From Glandiceps talaboti (lineage: Eukaryota > Hemichordata > Enteropneusta > Spengelidae): a stretch of 64,000 bases of DNA. The translations under genes were made by a program, and so were the position numbers. The notes under the pieces are model-generated. The model was given only the letters and a program-made list of their open reading frames with translations, was not told the origin of the DNA and ran no database searches. The DNA lies in contig NC_135565.1 of the NCBI RefSeq assembly GCF_964340395.1, positions 16,166,209 to 16,230,208 of the forward strand, read 5' to 3'. This document shows positions 22,162 through 34,096 of this stretch, piece after piece (position 1 is the first letter of the stretch; each line of letters opens with the position of its first letter).

Positions 22162-22343
22162 ATGGCATCAAAAGAAACAAAACCAGAAACGAATGAGTTT
22201 AAGAAGTAGAATCCATGGGGTGTTGTCATCAGGGTTCCTTTGCATTTGCCTTGCCGTCGTTTCAGCAGCTGGTCAAGCTATGTCAAGGTTAGGGGACCGA
22301 AAACGTCTTGTGAAACCGCACGAGAAGCTAACAAGAAAGAAAG
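22162..22343 (+). pseudogene. Decayed inverted copy of methyltransferase exon 1
   Basis: A 182-bp stretch matches coding exon 1 of the methyltransferase (18240-18050, 191 bp) over its full length, but on the opposite strand. It starts ATGGCATCAAAAGAA and ends at the exon boundary 'aacaagaaagaaag'. It has lost a codon, carries a one-base insertion that puts a stop about 15 codons in, and has a further small deletion. The splice donor GT has become GC. No partner for exons 2-4 was found downstream, so this is a pseudo-exon or remnant of a duplicated gene. The homology ends at the exon's edges by eye, but the decayed flanks leave open whether introns were ever copied. Confidence 0.85.
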
Positions 22344-23329
22344 GCAGGCATATTCATCAATTTTACTTAAATTCCTAGGGTTCATCTGGTCAAATCTGTG
22401 TTAGGAGACAGTCTATGACGTAACAATGGATATATGACATTAGCTACACAAAAGTAAAAAAGTAAAAAAGAACTGTTTCTGGTCAGTCTTTTGTTTCGTG
22501 TTTGTCCAGCCCATGCAGTCTGTAGATCGGGGGGGGGGGGGGACACAAAAATAACCCTCCATACTTCAGTGAAGGCAACTGCAGAGCCAATCATGAACAA
22601 GCAAATGGCATCTGCCAGATATACACACTTGCTCTAAAGTTCTAAATAAAAAGAACAGTAACTGCCATAAATAGTAGATTGAATGACAGGTTTGTCCTCT
22701 CTTAGTATGTCAATTGTACATATTGTGACCACTTCGCATGTAGGAAAACATAAACATACTTATTTGTCTTTAAATTAGTCTTTTGTTGATGTTTAATTTT
22801 GTCAGTATTTATTTATTGTTTGTTTATGTTGCTGTTGTTTATGTTTATATTTGTTTGTTTTATATACACAACTAACTAAGCCGTGGTTCACTTTTCAAGG
22901 GACCTTTTTGGCTGGCAATGAACACATTCACAAAACAATCTTTATGTGCATGTATGTTCCTTTAATACCGCAAAAGGAAAGAAAACATTTATATAATTCA
23001 GTCCCTGTACAAAACATCCAGATGTTGTACTTCTAGACATTATAAATATATCATGCATAGGTAACAATTCTTTACAAGTAAAAAAACTCTCTTTTGATAC
23101 ATTCTGACATGTATTCCTGGTTACTCTTACATCATTATCTCATACTGTCCCATCATACAGGTGGACATGTAAATATGTAAACACATGCATTTGTTGAGTT
23201 ATGACTGTTTAATGCCAAGGGTTTATATCTTGTCCATCAATGAATATATACAGCTTTCCTTTCGTTACACAAATGAGTAGTGTTTCAATGTCCACATACA
23301 AATGTTTGGTTCATCAATATTTTTGTAAA

Positions 23330-23860
23330 CCGACCATGTCCACATGCTGACAATGCCATATCTGCTTACATGCTCATACCCTATCCACATGTAGTCCATA
23401 CCATATCAACATGCAGCACACACCATGTCCACATGTAGTTCATAACATGTCTACATGTAGTTCATACCATATCCACAGGGAGTCCATATCATGTCCACAT
23501 GCAGTCCATACCATATCAACATGCAACACACACCATGTCTACATGTAGTCCATACCATGTCCACTTGAACCAGTATGTGAACATGCAGCATCATATCATG
23601 TCTACAAGCAGTCCATACCATGTCCACATGCAGTCCATACCATATCAACATGCAGCACACACCATGTCCATATCATGTCCACATGCAGTCCATACCATGT
23701 CATCATACAGCACACAGTGTCCACAGTCCATACCAAGCCCACTGCACACACCATGTCCACATGCAGTGCATACTATCATCCACTTGCAGTCCATAACATG
23801 TTAACATATAGCCCACACTGTGTTCTTGTGCATTCAGCCAATATTATGTTCACAAACAGC
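23330..23860. repeat. Degenerate minisatellite ('ccatgtccacatgcagt')
   Basis: About 20 degenerate units of roughly 18-40 bp combine 'ccataccatatcaacatg', 'cagcacacaccatg' and 'tccacatgcagt'. Reading frames on both strands (Met/His/Ser/Thr-rich) are by-products. Confidence 0.8.
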
Positions 23861-24252
23861 ACATGTGTGGAGTTATGATTTAAACCCTTAACCATTCAGT
23901 CTAAAGGGAAACATTTTTGTAAATCAACCATGCAGCCCACTCAGTGTCCACATGCAACTCAGGGTTTTTGTTATCTTCCTACCATTCTATTTTCATGCAA
24001 ATGTTCTGCACTCTGACTTGGTATTAATCTCATACAATCCTGCCAAAACACAAATGTGTGGTGCATTGCATTGCTAACTGGTTATCATACTTTATACTGA
24101 TCTATTCTGTATACAGGACACAGGAGCTGTGTCTTGTTGGAGTGCCTACTAGGCCTGTCCACACAATAGTACATATATATATGTATCATGTATTGCTTTA
24201 AAGGAAGTCATGTCAGGCTTATTTCTGTCCACGGTAAGTACTTACACAAGAT

Positions 24253-24427
24253 CAGTGTGCCCTCTTATGATAGCCAAATTTTGTTGTTGTGAGTCAAAAT
24301 AAGAAAAACTGACATTTCTTGTGAGTCACCACATAGTAAGAGATACTAAGGGAACACCAAATTTTAGTTTGTTACTAGATATGGTATGCATCAGTGACAT
24401 GTCAAATAAGCATTAGAGGGCACACTG
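24253..24427. mobile_element. hAT-like MITE (CAGTGTGCCCTC ends)
   Basis: A 175-bp element with inverted ends CAGTGTGCCCTCTTAT and ATTAGAGGGCACACTG. Internal 'tgagtcaaaat' and 'cttgtgagtc' are shared with the copies at 37001-37168 and 38312-38493. The target-site duplication at this copy is not clear. Confidence 0.75.
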
Positions 24428-26015
24428 AATATGATATGGGAGTGATGAAATCAGACCTTGGTAACTTACTCAACATTAGAATCTTGTAAAGATGCCCTAC
24501 TGTGCTTGATATGGTTTCAGCTGTTATTCAGATTTCCAGCAAGGGTTTATGGGAAAAGTTCTGGTGATGACATCATGTTAAAAACAATCTGTCTTGACAA
24601 ATACAAGTGTACTAAAGGCTGGGACTAAAGGCAAACTTTACCTTTAATATATTATATTATATTATAGACTCGATTGTGACTATTGCTGTTGAAACTGTTA
24701 TTTTACACCTAACATGACTGCTACAAACGAGTGTGGTACGGAGTGAATTCTAGACTCTCAAATGTTTAATTGTCAAGAAGTTGCTGGTGTCATTTTATGA
24801 AAACTTTGAATGCCGAATGTGATTGTCTTCTTTGCATCTGTAAATGAATGATAATATTCTTAGATATGATAGTAATAATCTTTATATTCATAATGGATAG
24901 CCCTTATGATATCAATAAAGTTAAAACTAATTTTCAAAGAAACCGAATGAGAACAAGTCCTGGTAAACTTCAACTTGAAATTATTAATTGAATTCTTTGG
25001 ATGTTTGGTGCCATTTTAATTTGTATACATTCTGCAGATCAGATATTAGAGAGTTAAGGGTGTGATACATTTATGCAACGTTCTCAGCATTCTGCTTCCA
25101 AACTCATCCAATTTGTGTTAAAACGATTGTCGTTCACCACAGTCTCTTTTTAAAGCACTGTTCCAGATGCACCATTGTTGTAAATTACAATCTACTTTTA
25201 TGGCACAGTCCAAAACATACTTTTATTTTCGATGTGCCACAGAAGAAAAAATAAGGTCTGGTTTGCAAGAATGGCCAATATTGTACAAACTGATTCATTC
25301 TTGTATTAGTCTCAGGTACAGACACACAACACAGTGATGACATGTGCATTGCACATTAATAACTTCATTCGACAAAACAACTCAACACAGGTGAGATGGG
25401 TTAAGTAACAATATTTATTCAAGCTTAAAAATGTGAGCAAGCACAGAAAAATAGCATACATTTATATTGCACTGTGTGACTTGTATTAACTTAGGGACAA
25501 TCGCACAATGTCACACAAGCTCAACAAGATAACTTCATTTGTTAAGGGGGAGGGGGTATGGCATCATTGCAAATTGCTGAACTTCATGTTCACACTTCTA
25601 TTAAAACAGTTTTCAAAAATGTTCATTTAGGGGGAGGGTTTTGTCCTAAACGATATTCGTTTATTGAGCTTGTGCAACATTGTGCGACCGTCCCTTATAT
25701 AATACATAAACTATAACAAAACACAACATCATTCATTGTTATTTCAATTCAGATTCACAAACCGCTTTGTATGAACAAATAGTAGTATTGTTAGATTATT
25801 ACAGCACAAAACAATATATTGTCTTTGGGTAGAGTGCAACTCGACAATAGGTCCTCGATTAATACATATTGTGCCACTTTGTAGCATAATTCTACAACCC
25901 TTTTTAATACCACTACTGTTGCTTATGCAACCTTTAACACCCAAGTAACGTGATTTCATAGTATGCCATACTCATTTATAACATTCACATAAAGTGTACA
26001 ATTGCAATGTTTTAG

Positions 26016-26168
26016 ATATTACTCCCCAATGTTTTTCTTCATTCAGCCAAGGAAAAGACAAGTGACCTAAGGGGCACTGTCTCTATGAGTCACTAGATGA
26101 GTAGTAACAAAACCTGAGGCAACAAGTATTTGCAACTGAATGAAGAACAATATTGGAGAATAATATTA
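26016..26168. mobile_element. Short foldback repeat (ATATTACTCCCCAAT ends)
   Basis: The inverted ends 'atattactccccaatg' and 'tattggagaataatat', followed inward by 'cttcattca' and 'tgaatgaag', bound about 150 bp. A related copy lies at about 62856-62991 in a RIC8 intron, and a partial one near 58400-58470. Confidence 0.65.
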
Positions 26169-26595
26169 TTATGCCTCAGCATTTAAAATTTATTTTCAAA
26201 AGTAGGTTAAAAGAATGGTGATTTAGGAACATTTTGGCTTGTATTTTGAGCATCGAGAACTAGTGACATAGACCCTGTTGCCGTGATGTAGAACAAGCAG
26301 GGTATATACTCTATATTTTCTGTTCAAAGATAATAACTTGGCTTGTGCATGGTGCAATAGGCAAAGTAAGTGGTCCTTCTGATGTAGTGAAATTGTAAAC
26401 AATTTATTCGTTGTGTGTACAATGAGGAAAAGATAACATCACAACTAAGTTGTTTTAATTTTATATTGAGCTATCCATCAGATCTAGCTACTGTTTAAAG
26501 ACATCTCAATCTAAACATTGTAATCATTGATGAGTTCCTAGTAACATTTTTTTACAGATTGATTGTTTAACATGACCACTTACTGGACTTATGAG

Positions 26596-26700
26596 CAAAA
26601 TTGCTGTTGAAACTGTGTTATTTTACACCTAACACGACTGCTACAAGCAAGTGTGGTATGGAGTGAAATTGCTTTACTTGAGTGTTATGGGTTGTAAGTT
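26596..26700. repeat. Dispersed repeat, source-type of the 69-bp satellite
   Basis: Contains 'ttgctgttgaaactgt', 'ttttacacctaacacgac' and 'tgctttacttgagtgttat'. It matches 24664-24750 over its first part and the satellite units at 54124-54545 over its second part. Confidence 0.65.
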
Positions 26701-26814
26701 GTTTGGTTTGACCAAAATAACAATATACTCACTTTCAGTGATACAGCAAACTAAAGACTGTCTGCTTTATCTACACAGGTTTAGATAAAACATAGAAACA
26801 ACATATTACAAAAT

Positions 26815-27245
26815 AACACCTACAATATTGTGTACTGGATATACATTTTCACCTGGAATATGGATATACAGTATCCACTTACAATAATATGCACTGGATA
26901 TAATATCCACCTAGAATACTGTGTACTTGATATACAATATCACCTACAATATTGAGTACTGGATATACAGTATTCATCTAGAATATTAGGTACTGGATAT
27001 ACACAATATCCACCAAGAATATTGTGTACCGGATATATACACAATATCACCTAGAATAGTGTGTACTGAATATACACAAGATCCACCTAGAAATTAGTAT
27101 TTTGTGTACTGGATGTACAATACCACCTAGAATATTGTGTACTGGATGTACAATACCACCTAGAATATTGTGTACTGGATATACACAATATCCACCTAGA
27201 AATTAGAATATTGTGTACTGGATGTACAATACCACCTAGCATATT
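26815..27245. repeat. Minisatellite downstream of the Kelch gene
   Basis: About ten units of 40-55 bp ('ccacctagaatattgtgtac', 'tggatatacacaatatc') end 35 bp before the Kelch stop codon, so they probably lie in its 3' UTR. Confidence 0.8.
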
Positions 27246-27279
27246 GGGTGACATACTTGGTGAAATTTCCATACTTGAT

Positions 27280-29484
27280 TCATATGTATGAATCACTGTA
27301 AGTTTTTGAAATGTGTTTGTATTCCTTGTATACTGAGAGACCACAGCATGGTCTGTTACTGCCAAAATGCTGCAATGATTGCACTACGGCACTTCTCTCT
27401 GTAGTGATGTCATAGCTATCTAGCAGTACCCCTAACACTTCTACTCCTGACCTAGTGTACAAGTATTCCTTCAACACTATGTAAACTTTCTTGCCTATCC
27501 TTGTAGCACTTAAAACATCCACACTTCTAGTACTATTGTATGGGATTTGCATGGATTGTTTCCACTGCATCGTTGATATGTCCAACACCCATAAATATGG
27601 TTCTAATCCATTGGTTAGTCCTAGGATGTACAATTCTAAGTCCTTCAGAAATGCGGCTTTGAAATGGCCAATGTTTGGTGGCGGGTGATACTTTGAAATT
27701 AAGTACCACTGATTGAGATCAAGTAAGAAGAAATGCATTGTGTCCACACTACTATCACCATTTATGACAAGTAATCTGTGTTTTTCCTCATATGGAACTG
27801 CTATTGGATTGCCCATACTATCTAGGAGTGGTACCCCCTCATTCCATGTATCAGTATCAGGGTTGTATATCTCTACATCATCTAGGTGATATTTCCCCAC
27901 ACTGAGACCCCCCATGCAATATATCTGACCTGACAATACACATGCTGCATGATTCCATCGCTTGATCCTCAAAGGGGCTTTTTGTGTCCATGTTTTAGTG
28001 ATTGGCGAGTATTTCCATAAGACGTTACTTTCTTGCGATAGACTCAATGTATCCTCCTTTCCTAGGACATACAAATCGTTATTCAGAGTAAGCACTATAC
28101 AGGATGTTAGAGACATAGGTACTGACGCTATCGTATTCCATTTCCCGGTATCGGGTCTATACGTTTCTACATTAACGCCCTTACTTCTGACGCCTGTCTT
28201 ACTGCTACATTGTTGTCCTATCATTACAAGGGCGTCAACTGTAAGACTAAGTCGTGGCGTATAACGAGAGCTGTTTCCAGCTTCTGCTGAGAGTGGTGGT
28301 TTATCATAGTCTTCTTCAACATACTTACTAGCATTTGGAGACTGTAAAATCTGTGGCTGTGTCGTCTTCATCGTTTCCAGGTACTTTTTATCGATGAAAG
28401 GGAAACGCACGTGACTCAAGACCTCATCAGCATCGGATTCTCGTGACTTCTCGCAGCTGATCCACTTAATAACAGCATCTAAGACTGTATCTTCCTCGTG
28501 TATGTCAAGGTTATCATCAGATATTACTTGGATAAGGTGATACTTGGATAATGCTAGGAAATCCTTCGATTTGTACAACTTTGAGAAGTGAGCAATAACC
28601 ATCTTGACAGCTGCTTGATCAATTCTTGGACTCAGAAAAGCAGGCGACATGCCGAGTATCTGTAAACAGTTTGATGGCGTCAACTTCTCGAGGAGAGAAT
28701 TGGTACAGATTTCCAATAGCTTATCAGAGTGTAGTTGTAAATAATTTGCTGTGACGAGAACTTCTTGCATGTTACTAGGTTGTAACACAAACCTTGATGT
28801 GTAGATGAAGTCAAGCAAGATATCAAAGATGTCCGACTGAACCTCACTGAGACAGATTCGCGTAGAACATTTCTCATGCATCTCACTCGTGAACATGGCT
28901 TTGAAGTACTTGCTACAACTTGCAAGCATAGCACGGTGGCAGGGAAACTCTCGACCTTGAACTTGAATCACTGTGTCTGTTAAGTAAGAAGTTTTTCTCA
29001 TTCCATCTAACCTGGAGACCAGTCCTTCAGCGTTGCTAACATCGCAAAAATGTCGCCAGTCTGAAGATCTCATTTTTGAACGTTTGCTAGTACTGAAATG
29101 TTCACATGCCTTCAGTAAGGAGCACAGCTCAAACTTCTTAGCAATGGTTTTAATATCTGTCAGATTGCGTCGAACAATTTTGATATTTGACGTGTAAATG
29201 TAATCAATGACTTGACGGACACATTCGGCTTTGACATCGGTTAGTGTAATGCTATCGTGATTGGTCCATGATTTTTCGTCTTTTTGAATTTTAGTACTAC
29301 CGGCAGCTACTAAGACAGCTTTATGGCAGGGAATAATTTTATCAGCAACATGAATACTGAAGTTAGTTAGTTCTTCATTCTCTCTCATTTGATTAAGTAA
29401 TGTTAAGACACCCGAGTGATGACCACATTCAGTAATGACTAGTTTATGACGCCTGTTTCGCTGAGATGATGTGACATTACCCAT
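27280..29484 (-). CDS. Kelch-like protein with two tandem BTB domains (734 aa, single exon)
   Basis: BTB-Kelch proteins normally serve as substrate adaptors of cullin-3 ubiquitin ligases; that role is inferred here. Domains by eye: BTB-1 at about residues 20-130 (IIPCHKAVLVAAG, then VIDYIYTSNIKI), BTB-2 at about 160-265 (FPCHRAMLASCSKYFKAMF, then LLDFIYTSRFVL), BACK at about 266-375 (WISCEKSRES), and a Kelch propeller at about 415-720 with degenerate blades (IYCMGGLSVG, VEIYNPDTDTWNEG). BTB-1 looks shortened and less canonical than BTB-2. The start MGNVTSSQ fits the N-myristoylation pattern (Gly2, Ser6). The reading frame is uninterrupted, and I saw no intron. The gene may have arisen by retroposition or belong to an intronless KLHL expansion. 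It is longer than the usual 570-640 aa because of the extra BTB. The minus-strand frame at 27087-27365 is a shadow. Confidence 0.92.
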   Translation of the reverse strand: MGNVTSSQRNRRHKLVITECGHHSGVLTLLNQMRENEELTNFSIHVADKIIPCHKAVLVAAGSTKIQKDEKSWTNHDSITLTDVKAECVRQVIDYIYTSNIKIVRRNLTDIKTIAKKFELCSLLKACEHFSTSKRSKMRSSDWRHFCDVSNAEGLVSRLDGMRKTSYLTDTVIQVQGREFPCHRAMLASCSKYFKAMFTSEMHEKCSTRICLSEVQSDIFDILLDFIYTSRFVLQPSNMQEVLVTANYLQLHSDKLLEICTNSLLEKLTPSNCLQILGMSPAFLSPRIDQAAVKMVIAHFSKLYKSKDFLALSKYHLIQVISDDNLDIHEEDTVLDAVIKWISCEKSRESDADEVLSHVRFPFIDKKYLETMKTTQPQILQSPNASKYVEEDYDKPPLSAEAGNSSRYTPRLSLTVDALVMIGQQCSSKTGVRSKGVNVETYRPDTGKWNTIASVPMSLTSCIVLTLNNDLYVLGKEDTLSLSQESNVLWKYSPITKTWTQKAPLRIKRWNHAACVLSGQIYCMGGLSVGKYHLDDVEIYNPDTDTWNEGVPLLDSMGNPIAVPYEEKHRLLVINGDSSVDTMHFFLLDLNQWYLISKYHPPPNIGHFKAAFLKDLELYILGLTNGLEPYLWVLDISTMQWKQSMQIPYNSTRSVDVLSATRIGKKVYIVLKEYLYTRSGVEVLGVLLDSYDITTERSAVVQSLQHFGSNRPCCGLSVYKEYKHISKTYSDSYI

Positions 29485-31484
29485 GTTTGCTTGCTTGCTG
29501 TTTTATTGAACCAACAGTGGTGAAATGAGAGTATATAAACTGATGTCCATTGACTGTAATGTAATGAGATGAGATGACATTCCCATGTTGATCACATGTT
29601 TAAAAGCTTGAGTTTGATTGGATACCGAATGAACACACATCAAAGGAAGGTTTTACATGAACTCATGAACTCATATGGTGATACTTGCAGGATAATTGTA
29701 CATGCTGTATGTCAATGATGTGATGAGAATATCTTCTTAAACTTATGTTGTTTTTTTGGAGGATATACAGGATCTTATGGGCTACTCAAGTGCTTCGTGA
29801 CATCCATACCAGTTAGACAACATTTCCAAACTTTTATCCACACTGTATTTTGAGGAAATGGTTCCATGTCAATTCAGTAAATGAGTGTGAATTATCAACC
29901 AGTTTTGTACCTCAGTGGGCTTTTTCAAGAAGCTTGAATTACATTAACTGTTGTATGGCAATATATACGATGAGGGGTTATTCTGTGATTGACTGGTTTG
30001 TTAACATACCCCTCAATGACGTGACATTTATTGCCAGGTGTACATCATCAGCAGTCAACCTATAAGAAAACAAAACACATGGTTATCTTTGTCAACTGTA
30101 TCAACAACTTTTATAAAAAATACTGCATACCTAGATTCTTTGCTATGAGAAAATTCTGTGGTTCTATACATCTAAGGTATTCATCTAGCTCATTGGGTGA
30201 ATCACCTCATGTATACAAATGTAGCTGCTCCAACTATATACTGTGGAGCATAAAGTAAAGAGCGCCACCAATGTTCAGAAACTGTATAATAACACTGGGC
30301 TCCATGCTCATTGCTGATAATGCTAAAGATTATAAATTTTACATTTGCCTAAAGACTTGCATGGAGTGAAAGTAGTGATAATATTTCACATTGCATACAT
30401 TTTCTATGTAGGAAAACAAAGTGAAGGCATTTTTATTGATAAAAAATCTCAAACAAACACCCACTTTTTTCACTGTAAAAACTGTAAAATGTCTACTTCA
30501 GATTTGGGATTAGAACTTGGGTGTGAACAATACATGTAATTCACTAATTGTCTGATTAGCTATAGAAAAATTGATCCTGAGCAAAAGAATGATTCTATAC
30601 AACTGCAGACATCAGACCATGGATGAACTGAACCTGTCACAAACAAGGAAAGTAAACGGCTGAACTGGATGAATAACATTTGGCACAGCATGTATTGGAA
30701 GTACAGAAAATTAATTGTATTACATTCGATCATATGATAAGAAGGTTTATCGCCACTTTATATGATAGTTCACATTCACAAACAAATTTCCAGTTCCCCT
30801 TGCATTCCATGTACACATAAAGATCGAGGCCATAAAACTGTTCTTATCAAACCATGGTGTGTAATACAAGTCTCTGATGTTCCAACAAAGTATTATTAAT
30901 CCAATTCAGTTGTTTACTTTTCCTTTTTGTAACAGGTTCCATTTGTCAACGGTCTGATGTCGGCAGTTGTAATCCTTACGGCTCCACGGATAAGATAGTA
31001 CTAATGCAAGAACCTGGGATTGAATCACTGGCCTTTATAAATTCAGTTACACTACAATGTGCATTGTAGTAACACCTTGTCATTATAATATTATATTATG
31101 TTGATCAGGGAAATAATTACAGCTCTCTTTCTCTGTTTATGATTTAGAAACAGATATCTTTAAAACAAATTCCTTGTATAAAAAGATAATACTTTATATC
31201 AGTTTCAAAATCCCAGATGGAAGAAAAAACCTATGTTTAAACAATTTTATTATCTATCGGTATAGCTAGTTACAGGATATGAAAATATAAACATACATTC
31301 AACCAATAATATAGACTGTAAAATCGTTGTGTTGTTCAACCTGCAGGGTTCTTAGTGTTGGCTGATAGCGTGGCATGAATGTCAATATCTTAATAAACTA
31401 CCAGTAATACTGTACCACTCAGAGGACTGTTGTATCTAGGCAATGATGACAGAGTTGTTGGCAATTTACATAAATCTAGGGTAT

Positions 31485-31560
31485 TTATGATATGATATGA
31501 TATTAATCTTTATGGCCAGCATATGGGTTTTGCAGACCGAGGTTATCCAGCAGAAGGACA
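31485..31560 (-). mobile_element. Probable LINE 3' end fragment
   Basis: Read on the minus strand, the sequence 'gccataaagattaatatc' followed by repeated 'atatc' units looks like the 3' tail of a CR1/L2-type LINE. No coding part remains. A similar tail ('caataaagtaatctaatc') occurs at about 43010-43090. Confidence 0.4.
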
Positions 31561-31709
31561 CCACCTTGTAAGCTGTACTGAGCCGTACTACCACAGTCCA
31601 TATCCAGGCCAAATAAGGTTTTATCATATATTTAATTCATGAAGTGCTAGAATATACTTGAAATAAATACTTTACATATTTTTTGTAAAAAATGAGATAT
31701 TAACAAATA

Positions 31710-31790
31710 ACTGCCATTAATCAAATGGATTTATATAGCACCAAACTCCAATATATAGTAATATTCAATGATGCTTAACAAAGTCTGAGT
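31710..31790. repeat. Dispersed 'tatagcgccaaaatcca' repeat
   Basis: The segment 'tttatatagcaccaaactcc' plus 'gatgcttaac' matches 46870-46925 ('gtatagcgccaaaatccaa', 'ggtgctgaac'), so both are copies of one dispersed family. Confidence 0.5.
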
Positions 31791-32102
31791 TGAGTTGTTA
31801 GTATGCTCTGCTGAACAGATGTCTTGATGTGCTTATGGGCCAAGTAAGGTCATTGGATAAAGTGTGTCAGGACATGATGCAGAAAATTATTGCATGCATA
31901 GAGCTAGCAATATTTCCATAGCAACACTTAAAACATGATTAAAAGGATGTAGTATTTACAATGCAAAGACACATTTCTTGATGAAAATTGACTGTTTTGA
32001 AAATACACAATTGATACCATATCTTTGCTCAAAGTATTGAACCCTAGTAATAACAAACTGAAGGATGAAGAAATCTTATGAAAATGTGTAATTCCTACAT
32101 AT

Positions 32103-32457
32103 TTAAAGTGGCCATATGGATGAGGATTGGGTGTTTATTTTGGATTTTTAATTTATAAAACAATGTTATCATTGCGTTCTACTTGAAAAAACCCTGTAAA
32201 AAAATATTGACAAAGTATGTGTTTGTGACTCAATACATTGTAAAATGCTAAAAAAATGAGTAACAAAGTTTGTTATTGTGTGTACAATAACAAACATTTT
32301 ACACATGTCACTCTTTTGCAATATATTGAGTTACAAACACAGACTTGGCATATGGTTATTTTACAGGGATTTTTCAAGTAGGAAGCCATGATAACATTGT
32401 TTTATAAATAAAAAATAAAAAATAAATACCCAATCCTCATGGATATGACCACTTTAA
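32103..32457. mobile_element. 355-bp foldback MITE flanked by TTAA
   Basis: An almost full-length palindrome with its centre near 32270-32290 ('gttattgtgtgtacaataac'). The left end is TTAAAGTGGCCATATGGATG and the right end complements it (ATGACCACTTTAA). The arms share 'ataaaacaatgttatca' and 'gaggattggg'. TTAA at both edges suggests a piggyBac-like target. No ORF. Confidence 0.75.
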
Positions 32458-33506
32458 CAAGTTTAAGGAAGCCCATTATCAAGAACAAGTCATTTTCTCC
32501 TAGTTACTGCACTGTGTAACAGTACATGTATCTGTTTCAGAAAGGCTGACAAAGATGTTTACTGATAAGTGCTATTATATCATCAGGAGTCAAGAGTTCA
32601 TTGTCCTGTCAGAGTACATGCTTCTGATCTGTCCTCAGACAAAGGATTATTTACATAATCATACATACCATGGAAAGTGCTACTGTAACTATGATACATG
32701 TAACCATAGTTACATGATTAAGTACAGGGGGTTGAATGTGCCTACAATGTGTTAGTTGGTTGGTTCTGTCATCAGTGTTTTTAGGTGTGGGAAACCTGGT
32801 ATTCGTAATGGAAAGGGGTAAATCTTGTAAAACTAGCGTAGTTCCCATATATATATTGTAACATAATTTTGGTGGGGAACCCCGGTAAAATAACTGGGGA
32901 ACTTTGGCAAGTTTTACCTATTTATAAACACTGGTTATGGTTGTTTTTCTCAGTTTGACTGTCCCTACAGTATTCTATTTTTAGTTTCATTGTGTTCCAT
33001 ACTTGAGTGACCATAAAGAGTGTCATGACTGATGTGTCGTCTAAGCCAATTTGACACACCAGACACTCAGCAAATCCTATGCTAGTATCTACATGTATAT
33101 ACATACATTCATCTCCACCATATAGTCAAATGGATTTATCTTGTGCAGCATTCTGTTCTTACCACCAACAGCACTAATTTAATGTTATTGGAGCATTGCT
33201 ATAAATTTGATGATGTCATCGCATCCTTATATGACTTACTTTCAAGCTAGCAGTTAGATTTGCAGTAAACTGAATGAAGTAACCAATTACAACTGCCTGT
33301 CACTGTCAGTCTGTCTGTGATTATCTGATAGATTACTCCTGACATACTGTTCACCCTTTCCCAAACAAGAGATTTAGCTGGTAGATTTTGGTAGAATTTG
33401 TCCGTTTGACTAGATGTGGAAAGAGAGATATTAGAAAACAACTACACATATAGAAACTAGACTAAGCAACACTTTATGAACCGTCAAAATATAATGATCC
33501 CTGATC

Positions 33507-33552
33507 ATGGTGGTGATGGTGGTGGTGGTGATGGTGGTGGTGGTGGTGGTGG
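33507..33552. repeat. GGT/GAT microsatellite
   Basis: Trinucleotide repeat (GGT)n with interspersed GAT. The glycine-rich + strand frame across it is not a gene. Confidence 0.85.
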
Positions 33553-34065
33553 GGGTAACTCACAAGAAAACCAGGTTTCTACCATTTTGACCCACCACAA
33601 AATTTGTTGTCATTCATTAGCAGGGTGTACACTGGTCATGACCTATTTACAATACGGTATTATGACAGCACTTTGAGCACATATTATTAAGATGCTTACA
33701 GTGTTTTCATAATACTATTTCTCACCCTGGCACATGGCATAAGGCACAGAGTTCATAAAAAGTGCAATGTGCCCAACAGCTGTTAGATGCATTGAGTTAA
33801 AGGATTACAGTTTACATGTAAATGTAGGCATGGAAAATAGTTGTTTGTAAGAGCTATGAAGTTGATCCAAAACAAAAAAAATGATCCTATCAAATACTTA
33901 TGGTTCTACTAACATTCACACCAAGATAACACTTATGTGAGAATCTATGCCTGAACCCCTGGCCTTTAAGATTTTGGATTTGAGCCAGCAAACAATTTTA
34001 TCATCCAAGCATGATCTAAAGTGATGTCTGCATGTCATATATTTGTGGCTATTTGTTACTTTAGT

Positions 34066-34096
34066 CATAGACCCTCCACGAAGAGAAGGGTCTATG
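34066..34096. repeat. CATAGACCC hairpin
   Basis: CATAGACCCTCCACG and 'aagggtctatg' form an imperfect stem with a short loop. Same family as 19377-19408. Confidence 0.65.

Larger units (their letters stand above)
22344..26814. other. Intergenic region between pseudo-exon and Kelch gene
   Basis: No gene recognised. It holds a poly-G run (22530-22542), a 'ccatgtccacatg' minisatellite (23330-23860), an hAT-like MITE (24253-24427), a dispersed repeat copy (24664-24750, related to 26596-26700 and to the 54-kb satellite), and a foldback repeat (26016-26168). The sequence after it (26210-26360) is similar to 58490-58640. Confidence 0.5.

Noticed and set aside
23451-23804. ORFs on both strands at 23451-23878
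   Set aside because: They are minisatellite translations without domain or initiation support.
27087-27365. A 92-codon minus-strand ORF next to the Kelch gene
   Set aside because: It consists of the downstream minisatellite plus an out-of-frame overlap with the Kelch CDS.
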